Positions 1 to 11,475 of a DNA stretch of 64,000 bases are shown here, piece by piece (the first letter of the stretch is position 1; every line of letters begins with the position of its first letter). The notes below the pieces were generated by a model. That model had not been told where the DNA came from. It saw only the letters and a list, made by a program, of their open reading frames with translations, and made no database searches. Location: positions 95,493,959 through 95,557,958 of the forward strand of contig NC_065879.2 of assembly GCF_932274485.2 (NCBI RefSeq), read 5' to 3'. The position numbers and the translations under genes were made by a program. Origin of the DNA: Patella vulgata. Taxonomy: Eukaryota > Mollusca > Gastropoda > Patellidae.

Positions 1-691
1 AAATAGAATAATTTATCGGGTTTATCCCCTGTAATGAATTTTTTTTTTTCGTCCAAAAAAGGAAAAAAGAAATCCAGGGGGATAGCACAGAGTGGGGATA
101 GTTTGAGGCTATTAGCCTTCTTTTGCGACTTGTGTGGGTTTCGCCAACAACAGCTAGGTGTTTTGGGAGGAGTTTAGATCACGTGGTCAAAATGTATTTC
201 ATTCTCGCGAAAAGTGGGCGTGGAGAAGACAACCGAACAACAAGGTAGTTTAAATAGCGTTAATTTGTAAATCTCGTCCGCTGCTCTAAGAACCCAGTAT
301 TTTCCGATAATAGGATGATACGAGGATTATACTTCCGAATTAATACCAAGTTTGAAACATTTTTACACTGTCTTTAAAGGTTTGTAGCCTTGGTTGTAAA
401 ACAGACCGTCTGCTTCAGACAGACGGTACAGCACGAGATCACGTGACTTCGACTCTTCACACACACACACACACTAACACCCGCAAGCTGCAGTAGACAA
501 GCAGGTACAAACTAGGTCACACACAGTAAACAAAACATGAAGGGAGAAAGGGATTAAATTATCAAAGATAAAGATTTAAATATATTATTGCACATAACGG
601 GGTGTACATATATATATTTAAACAATTATATATATATTTAATTGTTCTATGTATCGATATAAGTATAAATATGTTATTCAAATATATATCA

Positions 692-894
692 CTAGCAGGA
701 TACCCGGCTTCGCTCGGGGGTCATAACTCCGAATTCGGAAGTGGTAGACTAACGCCACCTGGCCTATGTTACTCCCCGGTCCGAGCTACCCCTATACCCC
801 AAATTTCAGACTCGGGGCAGACCTAGTGTAGCCGCCAACCTCGAACAGACAGACAGACAGACAAACGACAGTCACAAATATATATATAGATAGA
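692..894. mobile_element. 200-bp insertion in Penelope copy A
   Basis: Copy B reads straight through this site except for its own Tc1 insertion, so these 203 bases are an insertion in copy A. It begins with CTAGCAGGATACCCGGCTTC, which includes an imperfect CCCG/CGGG hairpin, and ends in a GACA repeat followed by an AT-rich tract. No coding capacity is seen. It resembles short non-autonomous repeats, but I cannot name the family. Confidence 0.55.
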
Positions 895-1289
895 TGACAG
901 TGATTGCTACAGTTAGAAGTTTAAGGCGATTTATGTTCATCAAAGCTAAAATTTTCAGACAATGGCCTGTCTTTAATAACTATCTTGACGATAATTAGCA
1001 GATGACGGCCCGAATATTACTTTTAGTAAATATATGTAAAAGCATCTAGTTGTTTACAGGATTTTAAACTCCATTCCACTGCATTTCATTTCAATAATGG
1101 AGATATTCAGTGATGTTCACTTGTTTTGACCATGGATGATTATAAAACATATATAATACTATTAATAATGTTCCATGCATTTGAAATATTTAATTGTTGT
1201 ATGTATTGATATAAGTGTAAATATGTTATTCAAATATATGTTTATTACGTCAAATATATTTAAATATAATGCCTCTATATATATCATGC

Positions 1290-1879
1290 TTGTTTTTAAT
1301 CCAAGTTATACTAGACCAATGGATTTTGTGGAGGCTAATAGGTTGATTCTAGAGAGATGCTCAAAAAATGAAGAATATCCTTCGAACAACAAAATGTATT
1401 ATCAGTTATAAACAACCGCCAAGTATTGGAAGGATGTTGACATCTTCTAAATTCGATATGGACACAGAAACTAAATCAACTCCACCATGTGTTTCAAAGT
1501 GCGGCGACAATAGATGTAAATTGTGTGAGGCTATAATCGAGGTACCATCTCCCCAACTAAAACATTTACAATTAGGCAAAACATGAATTGTCATTCAAAG
1601 AATGTGGTCTACATGATGGTGTGTGCTGGATGCGGTGAATGATATATTGGAAAGACTGACCAACAACTAAGTCGCAGAATTAATCGTCATCGCTCTCACA
1701 TCAAAATTCCAGAAAATAGAATGATACCCGTGAGCAAACGTTTGCATGAATGTGGGAAGGGTTGCTTTAAAGTCAGCCCCATCTATAAACTGAATTTTGA
1801 AGACACGACTTTGCTTGAAACCAAAGAGCTTTGCTTCATTAAAATGTTTGGAGCAAAACTCAATGCAAAAGGGAATTGA
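1290..1879 (+). pseudogene. Penelope-like endonuclease end, copy A (broken)
   Basis: The conceptual translation matches the open frame at 6204-6824. It shows the Cys-rich linker (PPS..RMLT..KF, then CVSKCGD.RCKLC), the NMNC.SKNVVYMMVC strand, and a YIGKTDQQLSRR.N.HRSHI block that corresponds to the GIY-YIG motif missing from copy B. The frame is interrupted more than once, so it is a relic. In active elements this domain cuts target DNA to prime reverse transcription. Confidence 0.65.
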
Positions 1880-2002
1880 CCAGTCGTGTCCAACTATTAA
1901 CTTCTTCCCGGATTACTGTACATAATGTCGCTATGACGACGTTTCTTAGTATTACGTTATCGTTATTGTTAATATTGTTATGTTATGTCCTGATGTTGCC
2001 CT

Positions 2003-2050
2003 GTGAGGGAAATATCGAACACCCGACCTGCAGGCTAGCGAGCCAGCTTC
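2003..2050 (-). repeat. SINE family 1 head fragment
   Basis: The bases around ATCGAACACCCGACC and GCTAGCGAGCCAGC match the tRNA-like head of the complete SINE copies at 18339-18693 and 50179-50556, on the minus strand. Only the head remains, abutting the 3' end of Penelope copy A. Confidence 0.6.
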
Positions 2051-3686
2051 TTTTTTTTTTCTTGTAAAATATTTATTCACAGAATAATAAGTATATACAT
2101 TACATAAAAACAGTATTTCCAAAATTCATATACATTCCATATATAATTAATTCCAGGCAAAAAATACATTATGATATTAAAAACAGGTATTTTTGATTAT
2201 TTTTAGTATTATATTAATTGAGTTGGCTATTTGAACAATAGCATAAAGTACAATAAGTTATGTACAGTTAAAAACATTGCCTGTGTTTAAAGACTGATAA
2301 CACAATGTCAATGGAAAGATATTTGATAAATCTAAGCAGTGGCATTCATAATGTTGCAAGTAATGTAAGCAAGAAGGAATCATTTACATAAGTACTTTCT
2401 GAGAAAAAGAAGAAAAACAAACAAAATCCCAGATTTGATTTTTTAGTTAGTGGAGATAGCGGCTTTAAACTTTGAAAATATTATCTAATGGTTTAATTAT
2501 TAGTATATTTAGCGTCTTGAAACATAGATCAGAAAAGTGTAAGCATGACAGAAGCAATTAGGTAGGCATTCTCGGAGATATTTAGTCCAACATATTTCCA
2601 TAGATAGAAATTGCATGTTAAATTTGTTAGTATACAGTATCAATGTGTATGATTTTTCTTAATGTTTCATATTTTCCTATAACTGGTAACTTTCACATTA
2701 AAAAATGGTAGTGTAAAGCAAGAAAGGTGCATTACATCAAGAATTTTCAAGTATTTTGTACTGAAACAGGTTTACATAGGTAAGATTCCATTATTAGATT
2801 TGTTAGTATAAAATGAACAGTGTCAATGAGGAAAATAGGCTTTAAATTCAGAGAGTATTTATAAAAGATTCAAATGTGGATATTTTTGGTGACTTTAAGC
2901 TTAAAGGAAAATAGTGTGATCAAGAAAATTTTATTAACTTCATAAATTGAAGAGAAAATCTACTGAAAAGATTTACAATAGCCAATTACAATGTTAATTT
3001 GTGGTGATTACTTGATAACCAAGAATAAAGGTATTGACGTATTCAAAAAAGGTCTGGATACAGAAGACTTGTATCACTGACACACAAAGAGAACGGAGAC
3101 AATTAATGTTGCAATAAATAACTAAGGAAATTCCGAGCATATTCTATTCAAAAAGGTTTACATGTTAGATTGATTAGGAAAATAGAATGAAGAGTGACAA
3201 AAAAGAACACTCGGCTTTAGATTTAGAAACTTTTACATACTGATTCCAATAATTATGTCGTTCACGATCACACTTGTCACGATCACACTTGGGCGGAGCT
3301 TAACAGCACAGTACACGTGACATAAAGGTATTCGTGTAAACACCGTAGTGAATAAAGTTACTCTAGCGTAAAATGGGTCACGTGACACTCCGACTGAAGC
3401 ACAGAGGCAAGTAATAAATATTGAGGAAGCGTGTACGATCGTCTGCTAGAAAGTTCTGCTTTACACTATGACTGACATTGTTATGTAATAAAATATTAAT
3501 AAATATATGGCAGTCGATTATAAATTTCAAAATATTTAACAAAAGACCCTAACCCTAACCAACCTAACCCCTAACTCAAAATAATGGTAACCTTGTGTCA
3601 TAGGCTATTATATTTATATTTAAGATAGCATAAATACGAAAAATAAAATGTCATCCCATTTCATATTTAAAAAACAAATAATTAGT
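2051..3686. other. AT-rich spacer between two Penelope copies
   Basis: No gene is supported here: frames are short and AT-rich and show no known motif. At 3546-3577 there is a short run of CCCTAACCCTAACC-like units resembling degenerate telomere repeat. A small repeat of CACACTTG/GATCACACTTG lies near 3270. The rest shows nothing I can name. Confidence 0.5.
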
Positions 3687-4322
3687 AAATAGAATAATTT
3701 ATCGGGTTTATCCCCTGTAAAAATCTTTTTTTCGTCGAAAAAAGAAATCCAGGGGGATAGTTTGAGGCTATTAGCCTTCTTTTACGACTTGTGTGGCTTT
3801 CGTCAACAACAGCTAGGTGTTTTGGGAGGAGTTTAGATCACGTGGTCAAAATTTATCTCATTCACGCGAAAAGTGGGCGTGGAGAAGACAACCGAACAAC
3901 AAGGTAGTTTAAATAGCGTTAATTTGTAAATCTCGTCCGCTGCTCTCAGAACCTAGTATTTTTCGATACTAGGATAATACGAGGATAATACTTCCGAATT
4001 AATACAAGTTTGAAACATTTTTACACTGTCTTTAAAGGTTTGTAGCCTTGGTTGTAAAACAGGTCGTCTGCGCCCGACACACTGTACAACACGAGATCAC
4101 GTGACTCCGACTACACACACTAACACCCGCAAGCTGTAGCAGACAAGCAGGTATAAACTAGGTCACACAGTAAACAAAACAAGAAGGGAGAAAGGGATTA
4201 AATTATCACAGATAAAGATGTAAATATATTATTGCACATAACGGGATATACATATATATATATATATATATTTAATTATTCTATGTATAGATATAAGTGT
4301 AAATATGTTATTCAAATATATA

Positions 4323-5841
4323 CTATTCAAAAAAAGTAGGGGATATTTGATTTTGGGGGCATAATACTAAAATATGCAAATGACTACGAAAAAAGTCACT
4401 ATAGAACCTAACAGAAGAAACATTTCCAGTTACATGTGACGCCCAAACGCACCAATAGCTACCGCATGGAATGCAGGTGATGCTTGGTATCATCATGGGG
4501 GTCCAACCCAAGATTTGCACGACTCTGACTTTGAATGTTACAGTCATTGTGGCATTGAATTCCAGGGTGGAAACATCAGTTTAATTGTTTTAGTGACCAG
4601 AAAACAAATTTTGATATGCGTCGGCTTACCCAAAATGAAAGGTTACGTGCCCTTGGCATGCTACAGATCGGCACAACACAGGCGGTTGTGGCGCGGACGA
4701 TGAATGTTTCTCAGTCTGTCATAAGCAGGCTATGGTCCAGATACCGTGATACACAATCTGTACAGGACAGACCACGCTCAGGTCGACCAAGGGCGACAAC
4801 TCAAGCCCAGGATCGATTTATCCGTACCTTGGCCTTGAGAAATCGTGTCATCACAGCAAATCAGATCAGCGCTCGTCTTCAAACAGACACTGGTGTGAGA
4901 GTGAGTGGCCAGACGATTCGGAATCGACTGCATAGGGGTCACCTTCGCGCCCGACGTCCTCGCGTGATCCCTTGTTTGAGAGATCATCACATTCAGGCAA
5001 GACGTCGTTGGTGTAGGGATCGTCAACACTGGGATAATCGACGCTGGAGCAATGTGATGTTTTCAGATGAGTCAAGGTGCACTGTTGATTTTTTGGACAG
5101 ACGTAGGAGGGTGTGGCGTCGTCGAAACGAGCGCTTCCAAGACGTTAACGTCATCAGACATGATCGATTTGGGGGTGGTTCTGTTATGGTGTGGGGAGGC
5201 ATCACTGTTGCTGGAAGAGCGGCTTTACATGTTGTTGCAGGGCGTGTTACAGGCCAGTACTACCGGACAACATCTTGGCAGTCCATGTTGTGCCGTTCGC
5301 ACGACGTCATGGCCGCCGTTTCATCTTCCAGGATGACAACGCAAGATGTCACAGGGCCAGGATCGTTACAGGTTACCTCCAACAACAGAACATCACCACA
5401 TTACCTTGGCCAGTCCCGACCTCTCCCCCATCGAGCATGTCTGGGACATGCTTGGACAGAGGTTACGTCAACGTCAAGAACGTCCTGCCAATGTCCAAGA
5501 ACTTGCTGCTGCGTTGCAACAGGAATGGGACAATCTGGACCAAAATGACCTTAGACGTCTCATTAGGAGTATGCCACGTCGGATCAATGCTTGTTTGGCA
5601 AACAGAGGAGGATTTACCCGTTACTGACTTGGTTATGATGCTGTGGTAACTTTGCTGTTTGACCCCGGGTATCATTTTACCCTTATAATGGTCAGTCTGT
5701 GCCTTACTTAGTCTTACGATCATTTGGAATAAATCGATGAATGTGAACTTCATTTCATTTTGTCATTTGTTTCTTCGTCAGTTTCATTAGGTGACTTTAA
5801 TAACACTTAAAAATCAAATATCCCCTACTTTTTTTGAATAG
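4323..5841 (+). mobile_element. Tc1-type DNA transposon inserted in Penelope copy B
   Basis: The element is bounded by inverted repeats of about 32 bases starting CTATTCAAAAAAAGTAGGGG (left 4323-4354, right 5810-5841) and flanked by TA on both sides, the standard Tc1/mariner target. It is 1519 bp long, a usual size. It interrupts the Penelope copy within an AT-rich stretch (AAATATATATCA) and so is younger than that copy. Confidence 0.9.
4616..5627 (+). pseudogene. Tc1 transposase, two frameshifts
   Basis: Tc1-family transposases bind the inverted repeats and cut and paste the element with a DDE catalytic triad. The N-terminal half is open from 4616: helix-turn-helix (QAVVARTMNVSQSVISRLW), a GRPR hook (SGRPRATT), a second HTH (ITANQISARL), then the first catalytic Asp in FSDES and the VMVWGGI strand. 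After about residue 215 the frame shifts; the second Asp (FQDDNARCH) is read from a frame open near 5270-5390. Near 5400-5420 it shifts again to the frame with LSPIEHVWD, which holds the Glu, and the usual C-terminus (NARGG-like end reading ANRGGFTRY). The combined length of about 337 residues is normal. All catalytic residues remain, so decay is recent. There is no sign of an intact autonomous protein. Confidence 0.88.
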
Positions 5842-6203
5842 TATATATCATGACAGTGATTGCTACAGTTAGAAGTTTATGGCGATTTAAGTTCATCAAA
5901 GCTAAAACTTTCAGACAATGGCCTGTCTTTAATTACTATTACTATCTTGATGATAATTAGATGGCGTCCCGAATATTACTTTCAGTAAATATATGTAAAA
6001 GCATCTATTTGTTTACGGGATTTTAAATTCCATTCCACTTCATTTCATTTCAATAATGGAGATATTCAGTGATATTCACTTGTTTTGACCATGGATGATT
6101 ACATAACATATAAAATACTATTAATAATGTTCCATGCATGTGAAATATTTAATTGTTGTATGTATTGATATAAGTGTAAATATGTTATTCAAATATATGT
6201 TTA

Positions 6204-6824
6204 TTGCCTCAAATATGTTTAAATATAATGCCTCTATATATCATGCCTGTTTTTAATCCAAGTTATACTAGACCAATGGATTTTGTGGAGACTAATAGGT
6301 CGATTCTAGAGAGATTCCCAAAAATGAAGAACATCCTTCGAACAACAAAATGTATTATCAGTTATAAACAGCCGCCGAGTATTGGAAGGATGTTGACATT
6401 TTCTAAATTCGATATGGACACAGAAACTCGTTCAACTCCACCATGTGTTTCAAAGTGCGGCGACAAAAGATGTAAATTGTGTGAGGCTATATTCGAAGGT
6501 ACCAGTATAACCATCTCCCCAACTAAAACATTTACAATTAGGCAAAACATGAATTGTCATTCAAAGAATGTGGTCTACATGATGGTGTGTGCTGGAAAAA
6601 CTGACCAACAACTAAGTCGCAGAATTAATCTTCATCGCTCTCACATCAAAAATCCAGAAAATAGAATGATACCAGTGAGCAAATATTTCCATGAATGTGG
6701 GAAGGGTTGCTTTAAAGTCAGTCCCATCTATAAACTGAATTTTGAAGACACGATTTTGCTTGAAACCAAAGAGATTTGCTTTATTAAAATGTCTGGAGCA
6801 AAACTCAATGCAAAAGGAAATTGA
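6204..6824 (+). pseudogene. Penelope-like endonuclease end, copy B
   Basis: An open frame of 206 codons covers the C-terminal part of a Penelope-like protein: the linker with PPSIGRML..SKFDMD, a Cys-rich CVSKCGDKRCKLC zinc-binding segment, the NMNCHSKNVVYMMVC strand, HRSHI, and a C-terminal LLETKEICFI block with the conserved Glu. The segment that should hold the YIG part of GIY-YIG is missing relative to copy A. No reverse transcriptase lies upstream, so it is a non-functional remnant. The ATG at 6204 is unlikely to be a true start because homology begins only around residue 14. Confidence 0.7.
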
Positions 6825-7017
6825 GCAGTCGTGCCCAACTATTAACTTCTTCCCGGATTGCTATAGATAACGTCGCTATGACGACGTTTCTTAGTATTAC
6901 GTTATCGTTATTGTTAATATTGTTATGTTATGTCCTGGTGATGCCCTTGTGGCGGCAAATATTAGACATTGATTAAAAAATTAATGATATAGTTGTTCAA
7001 TTCATACTATTGTTTTT

Positions 7018-7262
7018 TGGATATCACAAAGACAGCCACCTAATCTGAAACGCCTCCTATCCAAAGCAAAATTCAATTCATCTATCACAAGGACCGACTT
7101 TTATGTATCTAAATGTCCGGACCTTCGATGTAAATGTTGCGACCATATTACGCCAAATAACAAATATAATTTTCATAAGTTTACGTTTAGTGTCAACGAC
7201 AATATGAATTGTGACACAAAAAATCTCATATATGTCTTGACTTGCAATGGGTCTCTATATAT
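7018..7262 (+). pseudogene. Fragment of a second Penelope-like family
   Basis: Reading from 7018 gives a frame without an ATG: RQPPNLKRLLSKAKF, then a Cys-rich block with SKCPDLRCKCC, then FTFSVNDNMNCDTKNLIYVL ending at TCNGSLYI before a TATA/GAGA microsatellite. This is the same linker-to-endonuclease region as in the neighbouring copies, but it is clearly diverged and closer to the usual PPNLKRLL pattern. It is therefore a different Penelope-like family lying next to copy B. Only about 80 codons remain. Confidence 0.7.
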
Positions 7263-7285
7263 ATAGAGAGAGAGAGAGAGAAAAA
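7254..7285. repeat. TA/GA microsatellite
   Basis: A short run of TATATA followed by GAGAGAGAGAGAGA and an A tract ends the Penelope fragment. Confidence 0.8.
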
Positions 7286-8612
7286 AAGGTTAAAAATGCC
7301 TAAAGAAAGTATATACTATTGTTTAATTGTCTACATGTTTCGCCTGAGCTTGTCAAGACATACAAAAACAATAACAATGATGTGACGTCATGGAAGAATA
7401 AACATACAATAATATAATAATAATGAAGTAGATAATATATAATATATATATAGGGTTTTCTGCGGGGGACATCAGCCTCACCGTTGGCTTGTTTTTTTTC
7501 CATTTTGATTAGATCTCAGCAACTGTTTGTCGCATCGTTACGAAGTCTTCGGTTTAACTGGGAAAGTGGGTGTGACTTTGAGGATAAAGCTATTTTGAAC
7601 GTTCTGCGACAATGCAAAATGTCAGAAATAATCAAATTTGTAGTTTTTAAAAATATTACAATCATTTTCACAATAATCGTTGGATTTTAACTTTCGATAC
7701 ATTTTGGCATAGCCTAAAACAGGGCACATAGCTACGCTACTTTTGATTTTTGGTTTTCGGCAAATCGTTGTAGATATATGGCGCCAAATTTAGGAAATGA
7801 AAAATTTTACAAAAAAACTTGTTTATATATGATAATTTTTTGATGGTATTTTGTACATCAATTTTGATTTGAATTTGACCCACACTCTCCTTTATGATGG
7901 CATACAATCATTTATTGTAACTTTTGTACACAGACCACAATTTACCAAATATTTTAGGGGGACACTAGACATAATTCGTGAGTTCCCAGGGGAACGTCAT
8001 ATTCACAGCCGCATGGGCTGAGAGGCTGGGATAGGGCCAAAATGTGATGTTTAAGCCGTTAGGTCAGAGTTATAAAGGATGTTACCTAAAGTTTCTATAA
8101 CAGATATTGTAGTTTTCCTGTATTTAACCTTTGTAGTTGGCTGTATTTGTTATATAAACTTAGTAACAACATAAACGGTGTTCCAGAGTCAGTTAATTAA
8201 TGATTGAAATAATTGATAATTGATCCTAGACGATAGTGTTACAGCTATTTTTATTTGGGGCCGTATACAGAAAGTGGACGTAATTCATAATTCATCTATT
8301 TAACGACACCATAGTGTCACAAGGATATCCTTGTTAAATATGTAAAGAGATAATAAGTTCAAAGTATGTGTTAAAAGTTGGAAAACATACCATGTAAAAC
8401 GAGTAATTTAAATTTGGATTTGAATGTGCGGTTAGCTGTCGAATAAATTTTAAATTCCCTGATATGTCATGCGGAGTGTATACTAATATCAGCGGAAAAG
8501 TCAAGAACTTATTTTTTAATTGTTATTTGTTATAGGTGTTAAACGTGAGGAATATAATAACTTACGGGTTGTGGTTGATTTGTTATTACAACCAGGAGTA
8601 TAATACAATTCG
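7286..8612. other. Spacer with no recognised gene
   Basis: Frames are short. The open frames at 7300-7503 (-) and 7484-7690 (+) are low-complexity or lack homology that I recognise. I see no splice-bounded exon, tRNA or repeat family here. Confidence 0.4.
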
Positions 8613-8729
8613 GTCAAGTCAAAATTTGGTGAGAGAGCTTTTGCATACACAGCACCAAAAGAATGGAACAAATTGCCCCTGGAAGTCCAAAATAGTCCAA
8701 ACTGGGCTATATTTAAACGACGTCTATAA
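8613..8729 (+). pseudogene. C-terminal end of an L2/CR1-type LINE reverse transcriptase
   Basis: Reading from 8613 gives VKSKFGERAFAYTAPKEWNK, then LPLEVQNSPNWAIFKRRL and a stop. This is the classic C-terminal end of CR1/L2-group LINE proteins (FG.RAFS..AP..WN.LP..I...SL..FK..L). Only this tail is recognisable; the sequence upstream has decayed. Confidence 0.65.
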
Positions 8730-9332
8730 ACTCTGTTTTTTTACCCAAACGTTTGAACTATAATTTAAATACTTCACTTTCAAGTCCATTGTCAGTATGG
8801 ATCCATATCAATTTCAGTCAAAAATTGTCCTCTGTATGGTCTTTTAAGTCCCGGTCCCTTCGAATAATTATGATCAAAAGAAATTCTGGAGTTGAACGGA
8901 TACTCCAGTTTCTTCGGATTGATTCAGACACCTGTAAGATGTAAAATGAAATACCACACTTTAGGAACGCTTTCCATGTGCGCCTTTCTTTGTTGGATTT
9001 TTTTTTGGTATTTCTATGTGTACAAAAACATCGCTGAAAAGTTAAGGAAATCCTATGTGCATGACATCGTAGTTTACGTTCATTCGTCGCCATTTGCAAG
9101 CTGACTTTACAGGAAAAAGAGCGCAGAAGAGAACCCATGTAAACACCCTGTTGGACTCGTATGCGCACACTTCCCGCGAGAAAACACGCCAGGGAAAAGG
9201 TTTGCTCATCGAGCTTACATGGAAACGGTCCCATTACATTTGCAATAGGCCGATCTATTTTGCCGGCGGAAACGCGTACATGGAAAGTCTAGAAATAGCC
9301 TAATTTATGTTCAAAGGACGTTAGACCTAACA
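8730..9332. other. Spacer with no recognised gene
   Basis: An open minus frame at 8818-9234 (138 codons) overlaps other weak frames on both strands and has no recognisable domain, signal peptide or repeat. I do not call it a gene. Confidence 0.4.
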
Positions 9333-9600
9333 CGGTGGCTGAGTAACACTGAAGGTCCCGTGTTCGATCCCTTTGTTGACCGAAAAAGTTCATCTGGATA
9401 TTCTGACGTGGTTATCCTTTGTCATAGGAAAACTTATAGTCGTTCGAAAAGGACACAAACGAGGTCCTGTTTGCACATTGGTGTGGACGTAAAACATCCC
9501 TTGGCAGGTGGAATTCAATATAAGAGTAGGCCGTATCGCCGCTGTCCGGGCAATATTTCACTCACAGCCCACTGATAGGTGTTTAAGCCCGTTTGTGCTC
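9333..9600 (+). repeat. SINE family 1, old copy
   Basis: The copy begins with a tRNA-like head: ACGGTGGCTGAGTAA (A box) and GTGTTCGATCCC (B box). The body then matches the younger copies in order: the hexamer-rich TGTACAC-like segment, GTCGTTCG, the TATCGCCGCTGTCCGGGCAA block. Divergence is high and the (ATTTC)n tail is not clear. Confidence 0.6.
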
Positions 9601-9704
9601 TTGTTTGTTTTTTTCCACCAACAAATCTGTCACTACATTTGTGTCAATAGCTTTGAAATCTACAACAATAACTGAGTCATTGAGGTATTATGCCATTGGG
9701 AGAG

Positions 9705-9990
9705 AGAAAAATGGGGTTTAACGTCAACTCGACACACATTAGGTCATTTCGGGACTAACACATTGTTCAATTTTATTTTAATAATTCGCTTGCGCGCAGG
9801 GTAGGTTTGTTTAGCAGTCTCAGGAAACCGGAGGACCCGGAGAAGACCCACGAGGTTGGACAGGTGACCTACTCTTTGTCACGTACAACCCGGGATCGAA
9901 ACCACACCAGTTGACTCAATGACGACAGACCTTATGATACAGCGTGCACGTGCTAACTATTCGGCTATTCCCCCGCCCCATGCCATTGAT
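9705..9990 (-). repeat. SINE family 2 copy
   Basis: Read on the minus strand, a tRNA-like head (GGATCGAAACC complement region with GCTAACTATTCGGC) is followed by a central block containing CTCCGGGTCCTCCGGTTTCC and ends in GACGTTAAACCCCATTT. It matches the copies at 12320-12530 and 12967-13211. Confidence 0.7.
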
Positions 9991-10517
9991 AGTTTTACCG
10001 TTGATATAGGATAGCCTATAGCTTTCTAAACTAGTAGATCGGTGTCGCTTACACCCTGGGAATATCAATTAACCACTTGTTTGGTTGATATTCCCGGATA
10101 GTGGTGAATATAGACCTAGCCGCTTGGGGATTAAACAAACCAAGTCATTTGATCTTCGGTCCGATGTAATGGCCCAGAGAATTATATATTCTGATATTTT
10201 CTCACATAGGTGTGACTTGATCAGATTGGATTTTTATTAACGTGGTGGGAGCCCCGACATGGCCATGATCGGTGATCGATGATGGAGTGTGAATTATAAT
10301 TAATTATTGTACTATTATTATCTACGGGACAGAATTTTAAAGTACCTCGTTTTTCTTTTATTGTCAAAAAAAAAATGTATATATCTGTATTCATGCAGAT
10401 TGACTTCACATGCGTAATGGAGTGAATGAATGACTACGGTGTTGATAAATTAAACAATATGATATACATACATTTACATTGGGTCCTATACTTCTTTGAG
10501 AAACATGACTAGCTTTA
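9991..10517. other. Spacer with no recognised gene
   Basis: No domain-bearing frame, RNA gene or repeat family was recognised in this stretch. Confidence 0.4.
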
Positions 10518-10588
10518 TGACTGGGGTTCTCGCTTCAAGATAAAACTGTGTGTTAAAACGTATGACCGATGCGAGAGCGACATACTAT
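10518..10588 (-). repeat. Small I-type LINE fragment
   Basis: The bases from CTGGGGTTCTCGCTTCAAGA to ATGCGAGAGCGACATAC match the CRSRIGHTFLTH coding region near the C-terminus of ORF2 in the LINE copies at 21240-21305 and 34000-34062. Nothing on either side aligns. Confidence 0.6.
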
Positions 10589-11475
10589 TTCGGTTTGGGA
10601 GATGCAGTAGCGATAGCAGAGATATTTTGTGTATACAGACGGAACATCTGCATGGCTGTTTCACTGAGCGAAATATTTGGTCAAATGGCTAAAGTTTACA
10701 ACAACAATTTACAACAATTCGCTGTTGTCGTTATTTTCTTCATAAGTTCGGTAGCTGACATGTTAAATTCCAACAAAAAATACAGAGTGGCCCTAACATC
10801 GTATTTTTCAACACGCATAATCTTGTGTTTTACCGATACGAAATTAATCTTCACTTTTGGGGTTTTAAACTTGTGTTCTCTTATATTTGATAACGTCGTG
10901 TATTGTATTTTAATGGGATATTGTTCCTCTCACCAAGAATTGGTTTCATAGTATATTCAAAATTTTACCTAATGACCAGACATGACTTTGGGTAGGTTAT
11001 TATTCATGAGCTGCTGTTAATCTAACTCTCCGACTCATAAAGTGTTATAGTCATATCAAAAATAAGACCTACAAAAAGTTATGTAATTTGCCATGCCCTT
11101 GCTGTGGTCTGGGTTTAACGTGTAACTATATCTGAACATGTTTGAAAGCAAATTATTTATAACCGACATTGTTTATTGGTATTATTCATCACAGCATCAA
11201 ACTGGTATTTTAGAGGACAATGTTAAGATCATATAATTTATTTTAATCTAGATTAATAAGAAACCCAGAGCAGCTGATTCTTGGTCCATTGTGCAAAACT
11301 CATATACATGTCCCGTGCACGAAACTAACCGTAACCGCAGACTTCTCTGGTGAACGGAAAGGTAATGATTCTCATTTTTCTTGGAAACAGCTAGACACTT
11401 TAATCAAATCATTCTAGAAAACGACCTACTAAATGGACCAAAGCAATTTTTTGCGAACAGTATGTATACACATTA
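10589..11475. other. Spacer; an orphan 133-codon frame only
   Basis: An open plus frame at 10550-10951 begins inside the LINE fragment and continues into AT-rich DNA. Its translation has hydrophobic stretches but no recognisable family. With no promoter, splice or homology support I leave it uncalled. Confidence 0.35.

Larger units (their letters stand above)
1..2000 (+). mobile_element. Penelope-like element, copy A (incomplete)
   Basis: This stretch matches 3687-6960 over nearly its whole length, so the two are copies of one element. The first 690 bases are non-coding. A 50-base segment near 635-690 recurs near 1189-1240, so the element carries an internal direct repeat, as Penelope-like elements with pseudo-LTRs often do. 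The 3' part encodes the Cys-rich linker and GIY-YIG-type endonuclease end of a Penelope protein; no reverse transcriptase is visible. The left edge may lie outside the window. A 203-base unrelated sequence sits at 692-894. The family assignment rests on the protein end; the outer limits are approximate. Confidence 0.7.
3687..6960 (+). mobile_element. Penelope-like element, copy B, split by a Tc1 transposon
   Basis: This is the second copy of the element at 1-2000, in the same orientation. The match starts at AAATAGAATAATTT and continues to about 4322, resumes after the Tc1 at 5842, and ends near 6960. As in copy A, a non-coding 5' part is followed by the C-terminal endonuclease part only. Two copies sharing the same internal deletion suggest either duplication of a defective copy or a non-autonomous subfamily. 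Confidence 0.7.

Noticed and set aside
10550-10951. 133-codon plus frame as a gene
   Set aside because: It begins inside a LINE scrap and has no recognised domain or splice context.
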